From Pseudofrankia nepalensis (GTDB taxonomy: Bacteria; Actinomycetota; Actinomycetes; Frankiales; Frankiaceae), in assembly GCF_016786305.1 (NCBI RefSeq), contig NZ_JADWYV010000014.1: a DNA stretch of 64,000 nucleotides; one strand, 5' to 3'. The translations under genes were made by a program, and so were the position numbers. The notes beneath the pieces were generated by a model. It was not told where the DNA came from. It ran no database searches and was given only the letters and a program-made list of their open reading frames with translations. This document shows, piece after piece, positions 50,598-59,775 of the stretch (positions are counted from its first letter, which is position 1; each line of letters opens with the position of its first letter).

Positions 50598-52799
50598 GTG
50601 CCCGCTGTCCGCGCCACCCATCGCACCCGGTTCTTCGACCACAAGATCCCGTCGCTCTACGCCGGCCGGTACGAGATCACGACGCGGCAGACCGTAGCCG
50701 GGCAGCCCACCGAGGCGGCGCTGCCCGAACAGCGCCGCCGGTTCGAGGTCCGCGGCGCCCGGTTCGTGATCGAGGGGACCGAGGTGCATGCCTGCTACCC
50801 GATCCCCGGCGGTGTCGGCGTCTACAGCCAGCTGCTGCCGCACATCACGCTCGACACCCCTGGGCTGCCGTGGAACCGGCCGCTCGCGGGCCAGCCGGCG
50901 CCGGTGCCGTGGATGGCGCTGTGCGTCTTCCGGGAGGGCGAGCTCCCCGACGACCCCGACGCGATCGGCCACGTCGACCGCTGCACCGTGGACGAGCTGA
51001 GGGCCGGCGCCCTGACCGGCCGCCCGCCGGCGATCACACCCGAGTCGCTGTTCCCCGACGAGCACGACCTGACCTGCCAGAGCATCCTCGTGCCGGCCGC
51101 CCTGTTCCGCGCGGTCGCGCCGACCCCGACCGAGATGGGGCTGCTCGCGCACATCCGGGAGGGCGGCCCACCCGACGCCCAGCGGGGCAGCGACCCGCCG
51201 CCCGACGAGTCGGCGCTGAACGCGGTCGTCGTGGCGAACCGGTTCCCGTCCCGGCAGGCCGGGATGCACGTGGCGCACCTGCTGTCCCTCGACGGCCACG
51301 AGGCGTACCTGAACGGGCAGGCCCCACCCCAGGAGGGGCTGCGAGTCGTGTCGCTGTGGTCGTGGGTGTTCGAGACCCTCGAGGACACGACCATCGGCTT
51401 CGGGGACCTCGTCCACTATCTGGCGACCGAGGGCGGCGAGGTCGACAGCCCGCACGTCCCGGACCTGCTGCTGCGCCGCCGGTACGACGCGCCGGCCAGC
51501 CCGGATCCCGGGCAGCGCGACGTGGCGCGGGTGCTGGACGGCGGCGGCACCGCGCTGCCACAGCGGCTGGAGTCCGGTGAGCGCACCGTCGCGTTCTACC
51601 GGGGCCCGTTGACGGCCGAACCCGCGCCGGCCCTGCCCGCCCCGGAACGGGCCCGGCTGGACTCGGCCGGTGAGGCGCTCATCTACCACCAGCGGGCCGG
51701 CGTCTTCGACACGAGCTACGCCGCCGCGTTCACCCTGGGACGCACCCTCGCGCTCGCCGACGCCGAGTTCCGCGCCCACCTGCTCGGCTACCGCAAGGCC
51801 GCCCGCTCGGCGGCCCGCCGGCTGCTGACCCATCCGCGGCTGGCCGGGCGGGCGGCCCGCGACGCGGCCGCCGTCCTTGGGGTGAACCTTCCCCGGCGGG
51901 CGTTCGACCAGCTCCTCGTCGACGGCGACGGCATCCGGGTGCGCCGCGCGATGGCGGGCGCCGGCGCGGCGGTCGCGGCCGGGCGGCGCCGCCCGCCGGT
52001 CCGGCACGCCCGCGGCGCCGCCCGGGCCCGGCCGTTCGCGGAACTCGCCCGCCAGCGGCTCGGGGATCCCGAGGTGGCGGACGTGCTGCGCGGCGCCGTC
52101 GCCGCCGAGCTGGACCCGGTCGTGGCCTGGCTGGACCGGCTGCGCCGGCTGGAGATGGTGCCGTTCGGGCATCTCGTTCCCGACGAGGCGATGCTGCCCG
52201 AGGAAAGCCTGCGCTTCTGCTACGTCGACGCCGGCTGGGTCCGCGCGGCCGTCGACGGAGCGCTCAGCGTCGGCGTCGGGCACACCCTGGACAGCGAGCT
52301 CAACGATCTCGCGACGGCTGGCGCGGCGCCGCCAGGCAGCGGCGTGCTGATCCGCTCGACGCTCGTGCCGAACTGGCCGAAGACGGTCATCACCGGCTAC
52401 CGCGGCGCGGCTCCGGTCGAACCGGTCCGCCGGATCGTCGTCGGCACCGACATCTGGCTGCTGCTGTTCCCCGGGCTGATCGACGCCCTGACGCTCGCCG
52501 AACCGCCGCAGGGCCTGCACTTCGGTCTCGGGGACCTCGAGACGATCCAGCTGCGCCACCTCACCGGCGACATCGGCTCACCCGTCGAGGACGGCGACTT
52601 CCCCGACCCGCCAGGCTTCGACCGCTTCCTGCGCCCCATCACCGGCGGCGTCGGCGACGGGGTGCTGTCCCTCGCGGGCAGCGACGGCTCGTTGCTGCCG
52701 GAGCTGGCCGCCGCGCACGGGCTGTCGACCCTGGCGTCCTGCCAGTTCGCCCTCCAGATGATCAAAGCTCCGCAGCTGCAGACCTTCGAGCGACCGTGA
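50598..52799 (+). CDS. Large protein of unknown function, gene 2 of cluster
   Basis: About 733 residues; I do not recognise the family. It begins THRTRFFDHKIPSLYAGRYE, with beta-rich blocks up to about 300 (IPGGVGVYSQLLPHITLDTP, VPWMALCVF). A helical middle (about 400-500) is very Arg/Ala-rich, and the last third contains IPRRLEMVPFGHLVPDEAML-like and WVRAAVDGALSVGVGH segments, ending QFALQMIKAPQLQTF. The latter resembles the helical bundles of structural or assembly proteins, but this is only an impression. No signal peptide. The start is GTG 50598 (GAAAGG upstream); the frame is open to 50538. It lies 118 bp after gene 1 and 13 bp before gene 3. Confidence 0.78.
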   Translation: MPAVRATHRTRFFDHKIPSLYAGRYEITTRQTVAGQPTEAALPEQRRRFEVRGARFVIEGTEVHACYPIPGGVGVYSQLLPHITLDTPGLPWNRPLAGQPAPVPWMALCVFREGELPDDPDAIGHVDRCTVDELRAGALTGRPPAITPESLFPDEHDLTCQSILVPAALFRAVAPTPTEMGLLAHIREGGPPDAQRGSDPPPDESALNAVVVANRFPSRQAGMHVAHLLSLDGHEAYLNGQAPPQEGLRVVSLWSWVFETLEDTTIGFGDLVHYLATEGGEVDSPHVPDLLLRRRYDAPASPDPGQRDVARVLDGGGTALPQRLESGERTVAFYRGPLTAEPAPALPAPERARLDSAGEALIYHQRAGVFDTSYAAAFTLGRTLALADAEFRAHLLGYRKAARSAARRLLTHPRLAGRAARDAAAVLGVNLPRRAFDQLLVDGDGIRVRRAMAGAGAAVAAGRRRPPVRHARGAARARPFAELARQRLGDPEVADVLRGAVAAELDPVVAWLDRLRRLEMVPFGHLVPDEAMLPEESLRFCYVDAGWVRAAVDGALSVGVGHTLDSELNDLATAGAAPPGSGVLIRSTLVPNWPKTVITGYRGAAPVEPVRRIVVGTDIWLLLFPGLIDALTLAEPPQGLHFGLGDLETIQLRHLTGDIGSPVEDGDFPDPPGFDRFLRPITGGVGDGVLSLAGSDGSLLPELAAAHGLSTLASCQFALQMIKAPQLQTFERP

Positions 52800-52812
52800 G
52801 GACCGACCGACG

Positions 52813-55800
52813 ATGACCAACTCCTCGACGACGCCCCGCGCGGCGCGGCCCACGCGCCGCGCCGGCGGCAAGAACACGCAGGCCGCCGTGGTCGTGCCGG
52901 TCAGCGTCGCGGCGCTGGCCGTCAACGCCCGGACCCGGGACACCGACGGCACGTTCGTCTTCCAGCGCTGGCGGACCAACTTCCGGTTCACCGAACTGGA
53001 CAACCTGCCGCCCGAGCCCCGCCCGTTCGACGTCGAGTCCGACTGGCGCGGCAACCCGGACCGGCTCGGCGTCTACCTGCAATGGCAGCTGCCCGAGGCG
53101 CTCTGCCGTGGGAAGCACGAGTCGACCGGCGGCGTCGGCGACTTCCCGCTGGTGCCGAACCGCTGGCTGGTCGTCCGTTACGGCCGCTCCAGCCGGGCCG
53201 TGCGCGCCTGGCTGGTGCACAGCGACTACCTGGACCCGCGGGACGGCACCGTGTCGTTCGCCGACCCGACCGCCGACGGCGTCGTCGCGACCATGATCGG
53301 ACGCCGGCACGAGCTCACCGCGGACGCCCCGTGGCGGGAGCCGGCCGACCCGCCGGAGCCGTTCCTCACCGCGGTCGGCCCGGGCCTGATGACGTTCACC
53401 GTCTTCCAGCCATACAACGAGAACGTCTTCTCGATCCACGACACCCTCGACGACGTCACCGGCGCCGACCGGCTCAGCTACGCCGTCGCCGGCTGGTACG
53501 CCACCGCCGGTTCGGACATCCTCGCCGACGGCGAGCTCACCGACCTGCTCGAGAAGCTGGAATGGACGGTGCCCGGCCCGGCGGCCGCCGTCGGGCGCCG
53601 CACCCTCTACACCGGCACGGCGCTCGGCGTCGACTGGGACCCGGACGGCGCCGTCCCCGACTCCGACAGCCCCGACGGCTCCACGGTCGCGGTCGCGATC
53701 GGCAACAGCGCGGCCGAGGCCGCCGCCGAACTGCAGGAGCAGGCCGACGGGCCCGACGCGTTCAGCGCGGACGACGCCGCGCTGTTCCGGGCGTTCCTGC
53801 TCGGCGCTCTCGACGACCTCGACCGCGGCGACGGCGAGGAGATCGTCGAACGCACCGCGCACCAGGGCGGCTTCGGCCCGGTGCCCGGCGGCTACCGCTG
53901 GCAGGTCGTCGGCCGCGGCGACCCGAGCACGCCATCGTCGCTGTCCTCGGCCGCGCTGGCCCGCCGCCAGCGTGCCGAGGACACCGTCGTCGCCGACCTC
54001 AACCGGGCCCAGCGCGCCCACGACCGCCTCGAGCACGACCTCACCGCGGCCCGCGAACGCCTCTACCAGCTGTGGTGGCTGTCGCGGCTGTCGAAGCAGC
54101 CGGACGAGTTCCGGTCGAAGATCGGCGCGCAGCTCGACCCGGCGAACCCCGACGGCACCGCCGGCCAGGTCGCCGCGCTCACCGCCGCCCTGGCCACCGC
54201 CCGCCGGACCCTGCCCTGGGGCCTGGAGCACGCGGAACTCGCCGCGAGCATCGCCGCCTACGCCACCGACCACGGCATCGTCGGGGACCGCAGGCTCACC
54301 CGGGTACCGCGTGACCCGTTCGAGCAGCACGCCGACCCCGCCGTCGTCCTCGCCGGCGCCCGCCTCAACGCCCCCCTGATCCGCGGCGACGCCCTGCCGT
54401 GCCGGCTGCCCGACCGGCACGTCACCCGCGTCGCCGGCGGCCGGACGACCATCGGCGCGGCCGACGTCGCCGCCGACCTGGCCAAGGTCGCCCTCGGCGG
54501 GCTGCCCGCCGAGCTGCTCGACGCGATCCGCGGCGCGCTCACCGAGTTCCTCATCCTCGACCGCGCGCTCGCCGCCGGCATGGACCTGGCCACCGCCACG
54601 GTCACCGGCACGCTGCCAGAACTCGGCGCCGCGCCGTGGCGGCAGCCCTGGCAGCCGCTCTACATGATGTGGGAGGCGGAGTTCTACCCGCTGACGTTCC
54701 GCGACGGCGCCACCGAGCACTGGAAGTGGGACAGCAACCGCTACCGCTGGCTCGGCGTCGGCGCCCCGGCGAAGTCCCGTGTCGTCCGGGGCCGCCAGTA
54801 CCTCACCCCGTCGGTCGGGCACGCCACGGCCGGCCGGTTCGACACCTACGCCCGCCACCGCGACGACCCGGCCGCCACCGTCGCCAGGGCCCTGCGCGAC
54901 GACGCCGAACAGTCCGACCTGCTCGTGCAGCGCCTCGACGGCCTCGGCGCCGCCGTCGGCCAGCGCGAGCCCGCCGCGACCGCCCATCCCACCGGCGCCA
55001 TCGCCGACCTGCTCGCCGACGGCGACTACCGCGCGCCCGACCCGGGGCCCCAGCCGCTCGACGAGTGGGACGAATGGGAACCGTCACAGTTCGTCGAGCT
55101 GCGCGCCGGCCAGATGAAGTTCACCAGGCTGTCGGTCGTCGACCGGTTCGGCCGGGCCGTCAACCTCATCACGAACGACTACCACTTCACCCCGGTCGTC
55201 CCCGACACGATGGTCCCCGACCACCCCGTCCACCCCGTGGAACCGGACCGGTTCATCGAGCTGTCGCCCCGGCTGCTCCAGCCCGCCAGGCTCCGTTTCG
55301 ACCTGCTGCCCGCCACCCACACCGGTAACGTCGGCGACGACGTCGACCTCGCCCCTGGCGAGAACCCGGTCGCCGGCTGGCTGCTGCACAACCGGCTCGA
55401 CGCATCCCTCGCCTGCTACGACCCCGACGGCGCCGCCCTCGGCGAGCTGCGGGTCGTGATGGCGCCGTCGGGCGACCGGATCGTCGACTGGACCCCGCTG
55501 CCCGGCTCCCCGCTCACCGACTTCGGCGAGCTCGCCGGCCCCTACCCCCACCTGTACCGCTTCCTGCGCACCATCAAGGAACGCGGCGTCGACACCTTCA
55601 CCGCCGTCCGCCAGACCATCGACGAGGCGCTCACCACGATCGACCCCGACGGGCCCGACGACACCGCGCTGAGCTTCCTCGCTGGCCGGCCGCTCGCCCT
55701 GGTCCGCGCCCGCGTCGACCTGGAACTGTGCGGGCCGATCCGCCGGGACGTCCACTGGCGCGCCGTCCTGTCCCCACCCACCCCGCAGATGCCCACCTAC

Positions 55801-56367
55801 CCATGGACCATCCGCCTCGGCGAGGCACCCATGACCGACGACGGGCTCGTCGGCTACGTCCTCAACGACGACTACGACCACTTCGAGACCGTCGTCGACC
55901 CCCGTGGCCCGGCGGGCGACTACCTGCGCCCGATCGGCGACGGCTCCCGCCTGCGGCTGAGTTTCGCCGGCGAGGACAACGCCATCCTCACCCTGCTGTT
56001 CGACCCCCGCGCCGCCGTCCACGCCGTGACCGACATCCTCCCCGTCGGCCAGTTGCGGGTGCCCGAACGCTTCGTCACCGCCGCGCTCACCCGCATGGCG
56101 ATCTGCTTCCGTACCGGCCCGCTGCTCGCCGCGCCCCGCCAGATCGAAACCCCCGACGGCCAGCTCGTCGACGCCATGGCCATCCCCCGACCCGCCACCG
56201 CCGTCGGCACCTGGAGCTGGACCGAACCCTTCGACGGGCAGTGGGCCCGCTGGCCGATGGTGGCGCCCACCGACGACGAGGCACCCGTCGGCGCGCCCGA
56301 GATCCGCTCCGGCTTCCTCGTCCTCGACGACGCCGCGTCCGCCACTCGCCACTCCGCCACCCGCTAG
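52813..56367 (+). CDS. Giant protein of unknown function, gene 3 of cluster
   Basis: A 1184-residue soluble protein; family not recognised. N-terminal basic, Ser/Thr-rich 25 residues, then a strand-rich module (VVPVSVAALAVNARTRD, LGVYLQWQLPEALCRG, FPLVPNRWLVVRYG). A helical, probably coiled-coil segment spans about 375-420 (ALARRQRAEDTVVADLNRAQ, LEHDLTAARERLYQLWWL). Trp/Tyr-rich beta segments follow (WQPLYMMWEAEFYPLTF, HWKWDSNRYRW), and the C-terminal third carries further beta domains (RLSFAGEDNAILTLLF). The GAGGA-containing region upstream overlaps gene 2's stop by close spacing (13 bp). No signal peptide. The size and mixed coiled-coil/beta layout fit a structural component. Confidence 0.8.
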   Translation: MTNSSTTPRAARPTRRAGGKNTQAAVVVPVSVAALAVNARTRDTDGTFVFQRWRTNFRFTELDNLPPEPRPFDVESDWRGNPDRLGVYLQWQLPEALCRGKHESTGGVGDFPLVPNRWLVVRYGRSSRAVRAWLVHSDYLDPRDGTVSFADPTADGVVATMIGRRHELTADAPWREPADPPEPFLTAVGPGLMTFTVFQPYNENVFSIHDTLDDVTGADRLSYAVAGWYATAGSDILADGELTDLLEKLEWTVPGPAAAVGRRTLYTGTALGVDWDPDGAVPDSDSPDGSTVAVAIGNSAAEAAAELQEQADGPDAFSADDAALFRAFLLGALDDLDRGDGEEIVERTAHQGGFGPVPGGYRWQVVGRGDPSTPSSLSSAALARRQRAEDTVVADLNRAQRAHDRLEHDLTAARERLYQLWWLSRLSKQPDEFRSKIGAQLDPANPDGTAGQVAALTAALATARRTLPWGLEHAELAASIAAYATDHGIVGDRRLTRVPRDPFEQHADPAVVLAGARLNAPLIRGDALPCRLPDRHVTRVAGGRTTIGAADVAADLAKVALGGLPAELLDAIRGALTEFLILDRALAAGMDLATATVTGTLPELGAAPWRQPWQPLYMMWEAEFYPLTFRDGATEHWKWDSNRYRWLGVGAPAKSRVVRGRQYLTPSVGHATAGRFDTYARHRDDPAATVARALRDDAEQSDLLVQRLDGLGAAVGQREPAATAHPTGAIADLLADGDYRAPDPGPQPLDEWDEWEPSQFVELRAGQMKFTRLSVVDRFGRAVNLITNDYHFTPVVPDTMVPDHPVHPVEPDRFIELSPRLLQPARLRFDLLPATHTGNVGDDVDLAPGENPVAGWLLHNRLDASLACYDPDGAALGELRVVMAPSGDRIVDWTPLPGSPLTDFGELAGPYPHLYRFLRTIKERGVDTFTAVRQTIDEALTTIDPDGPDDTALSFLAGRPLALVRARVDLELCGPIRRDVHWRAVLSPPTPQMPTYPWTIRLGEAPMTDDGLVGYVLNDDYDHFETVVDPRGPAGDYLRPIGDGSRLRLSFAGEDNAILTLLFDPRAAVHAVTDILPVGQLRVPERFVTAALTRMAICFRTGPLLAAPRQIETPDGQLVDAMAIPRPATAVGTWSWTEPFDGQWARWPMVAPTDDEAPVGAPEIRSGFLVLDDAASATRHSATR

Positions 56368-56438
56368 ACCCGTCCAACCCCGCACCCGCCCGAACCCACC
56401 GCGCGGCGCCGCGCCGCCGCCCGCCGAAGGAGAACACG

Positions 56439-57572
56439 ATGGCCACGGTGCTTCAGCTCCAGCGACCGGCCGCCGAAGGCGCCGACATCCGGTTCGAGAC
56501 CGGACCCGGCCTGGAATTCGAACTCATGACCGTCCCCGACCCCGTACGGGTGTCGCCGGCCTCCGGCGAACCGGAGAAGGCCGAGATCATCATCGTCGGC
56601 ACCCGGCGTTCCAGCCTGCCCCTGGAATGCGCGCGCATCTCCGTGCGCATCCCCGACGGCGAACGCTCACCCGAATTCGCGCTCAACCTCCAGGGCGTCA
56701 CCGCGTCCATCAGCATCGACGGCTGGACGCCCACCTTCGACAGCCAGACCGGCCGGTTCATCTTCGCCCCGCCCACCGGACACGGCACCATCTCCGTCAA
56801 CGAGGGCATCACCATCCAGTTCCGTGGCATCCCGGTCAACCGCCAGGTCGGCAGCGCGCCGATCACCATCATCGAAAGATCTCGTCCTCAGGGCGAGAGC
56901 ACCTGGAACGAACCCCAGACCGTCATCGAGGTCGGCAAGTTCCCGCGCGACTTCTACCTGCGCAACCTCACCGTGACCCCCATCGAGGTCGACAACGGCG
57001 GCAGCGTCACCCTGCGCTGGGAAGCCTCGCAGAACGCGAACTACCGGCTGCTCTACGGCGCCACCGACATCGACGTCACCGACCGCCGGGAATTCACCGT
57101 CAACAACCTGACCAGCACCACCACCTTCTACCTGCGGGGCCGCGCCCAGGTCGGCGAGGACCACGCCGAGCGCATCCTGCACACCACCGTCACCGTCACC
57201 CGCCCCCACGTCGACGCCACCGACCTGAGCGCCACCGGCAAGGTCGCCATGGCCGGGAAGACGACAACTATCGTTGGTCCGGCCAACGGGAGCCGGTATG
57301 CCGTGCCGACCGACGGAATACTGGTGCTGATGGCGGAAAAAAATAGCCAATCGGCACCTGAGTCATTTTTTCTGGTGAGCGGCGAAGGAGTGCATTTCCG
57401 GGTGCTGGCCATCGATGACCTGGAAAATACGGGCAGCGTTCTGCTGCGCGCCGGGACCACGATCAGCGTGATACTGGGCGCGGAGCATGGAGACAGCGTG
57501 TGGAACCCGTCCCACCATCGCCATTACATGAAGTGGACCCCGTTCGGGTCCGGCGACCTGCAGCCGCTGTAG
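56439..57572 (+). CDS. Beta-rich protein with Ig-like domain, gene 4 of cluster
   Basis: A 377-residue protein. An N-terminal domain (about 1-175) is of unknown type (GLEFELMTVPDPVRV, ISVRIPDGERSPEFALNLQG). An Ig-like or fibronectin-like sandwich lies at about 175-262 (VTPIEVDNGGSVTLRWEAS, TTTFYLRGRAQVG). A C-terminal module of about 110 residues has noticeably AT-richer codons than the rest (AEKNSQSAPESFFLVSGEGV, SVWNPSHHRHYMKW). The composition break near 57255 suggests domain replacement or acquisition. No signal peptide. The ATG at 56439 follows GAAGGAGAA. It ends the cluster; a hairpin follows the stop by five bases. Confidence 0.8.
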   Translation: MATVLQLQRPAAEGADIRFETGPGLEFELMTVPDPVRVSPASGEPEKAEIIIVGTRRSSLPLECARISVRIPDGERSPEFALNLQGVTASISIDGWTPTFDSQTGRFIFAPPTGHGTISVNEGITIQFRGIPVNRQVGSAPITIIERSRPQGESTWNEPQTVIEVGKFPRDFYLRNLTVTPIEVDNGGSVTLRWEASQNANYRLLYGATDIDVTDRREFTVNNLTSTTTFYLRGRAQVGEDHAERILHTTVTVTRPHVDATDLSATGKVAMAGKTTTIVGPANGSRYAVPTDGILVLMAEKNSQSAPESFFLVSGEGVHFRVLAIDDLENTGSVLLRAGTTISVILGAEHGDSVWNPSHHRHYMKWTPFGSGDLQPL

Positions 57573-57577
57573 CCCAC

Positions 57578-57595
57578 CGGGGATCCGAGTCCCCG
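57578..57595 (+). terminator. Hairpin ending the large-protein cluster
   Basis: CGGGGA at 57578-57583, 6-nt loop, TCCCCG at 57590-57595, starting five bases after the gene 4 stop. Moderate stem, no U-tract. The convergent hydrolase gene begins its 3' end at 57844. Confidence 0.5.
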
Positions 57596-57843
57596 ACCGG
57601 GCGAGGTTGCCGGGGTCCGAGCAGCACGCGCAGCCGCCATCACGACCCTCGAGCGTCGAGGCCACCACGGGTGGGGTGCGTCAGAACAGCGGCGCCGCCG
57701 CACTGTGGGCGGTGACGACAAGTCCAAGCACGGTAGGGGTCTGCTCTGGCGGGGCGCTGTCGGCCCGGCCATGCCGTTGGCCTGCCCGGCGAACCGGAAA
57801 CGCTCGGCCTGGGCATAAAAGATCGGCCCCCTCCTGCGTGGCG

Positions 57844-58788
57844 TCATCTGGATTCGATCCGGCCGAGTGGACTGGCGCTCTCCCGCAAGGCCCTGCGCGC
57901 CGCCGACCAGCTGGAATCCTCGATGCCGAGCGCGGCGCGAAGGTAGGCCCAGGTGATTCGCTGGACCAGGGCGACTCGTTCAGGGCTCTCGTCCGTCGTC
58001 TCCCTGGCCTCGTAGCCGGGGATTCCGCCGAGCGAGTGTTCCGCCCCGAACACGGTGAGCAGGCTCTTGCCGCCCGGGCTCAGGAAGTACGGGTCGGTGA
58101 GCCAGTCCGGCCCGCGGACGGACAGCGGGGAGTCGTCTCGGTCCCCCGCGACGACGAGGGCCGGCGTGGTCATCTCGGTGAAGCTCGGGTTCATGAAGGG
58201 GAAGTGCTCGGCCGCGAAGGGCGTCAGGTCGGCTCCGCCGCGTCCGGCGGTGGCGAGCAGGACGCCCGCGCTGACGCGCGGGTCGGCCAGGTCCTCCTCT
58301 TTCCCGGTCTCCGGATCGAGGACTCGCAGGCCCAGGAGATTGCCTGCTGTCTGGCCGCCGAACGAGTGCCCGGCGGCGGCGATCCGGTCTCGGTCCAGGC
58401 GTCCGCCGAGGCCGGGAACGGCGGCTTCCAGCAGGTCAAGATGGTCGAGGACCCGCTTCAGGTCCTCGACGCGGAAACGCCAGATCCGAGGGGCGCGGGG
58501 ATCGTCCGGCGGAATGCCCAGTGTCCTCGAGTCAAGATGGGTCGGTTGAATGACCACGAAGCCGTGGGCGGCCCAGAAGTCGGCCAGCGGGCCGTAGCCG
58601 TCCAGCGACGAGCCAAAGCCGTGCGAGAAGACGATGATCGGCAGTTCGCGCCCGGTCGTCGGCGCGGACACCCTCACCCGCAGGTCCTCCCCGCGGCCCG
58701 GCGCCGGCAGCACCACCGGCTTCACCGAGACGATCGGAGCGGGCGCGTCGACGTCCGCCTCCGTGATCGTCCTGTCAGATTCGGCCAT
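57844..58788 (-). CDS. Alpha/beta hydrolase (chlorophyllase/PAF-acetylhydrolase-like)
   Basis: A 314-residue serine hydrolase. Oxyanion region IIVFSHGFGSSLDGY, nucleophile elbow AAGHSFGGQTAGNLLG, a probable Asp in VVAGDRDDSPLS and His in VFGAEHSLGGIPGY. The layout matches dienelactone-hydrolase/chlorophyllase-type esterases. No signal peptide. The start at 58788 (MAESDRT) has a GAGGAGGG site; the frame continues upstream without similarity. It lies divergent from a TetR-family regulator 297 bp away, its likely controller. Confidence 0.91.
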   Translation of the reverse strand: MAESDRTITEADVDAPAPIVSVKPVVLPAPGRGEDLRVRVSAPTTGRELPIIVFSHGFGSSLDGYGPLADFWAAHGFVVIQPTHLDSRTLGIPPDDPRAPRIWRFRVEDLKRVLDHLDLLEAAVPGLGGRLDRDRIAAAGHSFGGQTAGNLLGLRVLDPETGKEEDLADPRVSAGVLLATAGRGGADLTPFAAEHFPFMNPSFTEMTTPALVVAGDRDDSPLSVRGPDWLTDPYFLSPGGKSLLTVFGAEHSLGGIPGYEARETTDESPERVALVQRITWAYLRAALGIEDSSWSAARRALRESASPLGRIESR

Positions 58789-59017
58789 GAAGGGCCCTCC
58801 TCGCGGATGTTTCGGCTGGCGGCGGCGGGCCGTGGGATAAGCGGAGGCCCGTCCCGCGGGATGTCGTGCCGAGCGCAAGCGCGCCGCAGCGCGTTCCCAC
58901 GCGGCCCGCGGCACGGTGCGTGATCGTTTCTTCCTTCGCGGTACGCATGGCGGCTGGGCGCGTGATGGCTGTGCGCGGGGTGGTTGTCGGTTCCCCGATC
59001 TGCCATCATGAGGAAGT

Positions 59018-59057
59018 GGGACGATGTCCCGTTTGACGATACGGGACGCTGTCCCGT
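59018..59057 (+). promoter_or_regulatory. Twin TetR-type operators and promoter
   Basis: Site 1: GGGAC-GAT-GTCCC at 59018-59030 followed by GTTT. Site 2: ACGGGAC-GCT-GTCCCGT at 59041-59057 followed by TTA. They share GGGACGNTGTCCCGTTT and lie 25 bp apart. TTGACG at 59033-59038 and GTTTAG at 59056-59061 (17-bp spacer) could be the regulator's own promoter, so binding would block it. Confidence 0.75.
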
Positions 59058-59085
59058 TTAGCAAGCTCGGTGGTGGGAGGATGCG

Positions 59086-59676
59086 GTGGACGACGGCGAT
59101 CGGGACGCGGGGCGGGCGACGCGGCCCAAGCGGGCGGACGCGCGGCGCAACGAGGAGACCCTGCTCGCCGCGGCCGCCGCCGTCTTCGTCACCTCCGGCG
59201 TGGAAGCGCCGATACGCGACATCGCCGCCAAGGCGGGCGTCGGGACGGCCACGATCTACCGCCACTTCCCGACACGAGCCGATCTTGTCATCGCCGTCTA
59301 CCGGCACCAGGTCGAGGCCCTCGCCGAGGCCGGTCCCACCCTGCTGGCGAGTAGCGCGACGCCGCACGCCGCGCTGGGGCGATGGATCGACCTCTTCGTC
59401 GATTTCCTGGTCACCAAGCTCGGACTCGCCGCCGTCCTGCAGTCGGACGACCCCTGCTTCGACCCCCTGCACTCCTACTTCCTCGAGCGGCTCGAACCGG
59501 TGTGCACCCGGCTGCTCGAGGCCGCGACCGCCTCGGGGGAGATTCGCTCCGACCTGAACGCCCAGGAACTCATGCGCGGCGTCGCGAGCCTCTGCGTGGG
59601 CGCCGGCAACAATCCCCGCTACGACGCGCGCCGGCTGGTCGAGCTCCTCGTCACCGGGCTACGCCGGCCGCGCTGA
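59086..59676 (+). CDS. TetR-family transcriptional regulator
   Basis: A 196-residue regulator. The N-terminal HTH is at about 20-70: RRNEETLLAAAAAVFVTSG, DIAAKAGVGTATIYRHFPTR. The C-terminal ligand-binding helical domain has VDFLVTKLGLAAVLQ and LMRGVASLCVGAGNNP, the latter pattern common in regulators of hydrolases and short-chain reductases. GTG 59086 is preceded by GGGAGG at 59075-59080. It is flanked by twin operators and divergent from the alpha/beta hydrolase. Confidence 0.95.
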   Translation: MDDGDRDAGRATRPKRADARRNEETLLAAAAAVFVTSGVEAPIRDIAAKAGVGTATIYRHFPTRADLVIAVYRHQVEALAEAGPTLLASSATPHAALGRWIDLFVDFLVTKLGLAAVLQSDDPCFDPLHSYFLERLEPVCTRLLEAATASGEIRSDLNAQELMRGVASLCVGAGNNPRYDARRLVELLVTGLRRPR

Positions 59677-59775
59677 CCATCGGCCGACAGCGGCCCGCGA
59701 TGCGGCGACGCGCGGACCGTCGCGGTCGCCGTCGGGCGACGTCCGCGCCCCGCCTGCTCTCTCCGCTCTGGCGGT

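Noticed and set aside
47294..52559. Very long minus-strand frames opposite the large-protein cluster
   Set aside because: Products are His/Arg/Pro-rich low complexity. The plus-strand frames have balanced composition, ribosome sites and ordered spacing.
57785..57860. GGATTCGATCC near the hydrolase stop, resembling a tRNA T-arm
   Set aside because: No cloverleaf can be built upstream and part lies inside the hydrolase coding sequence.
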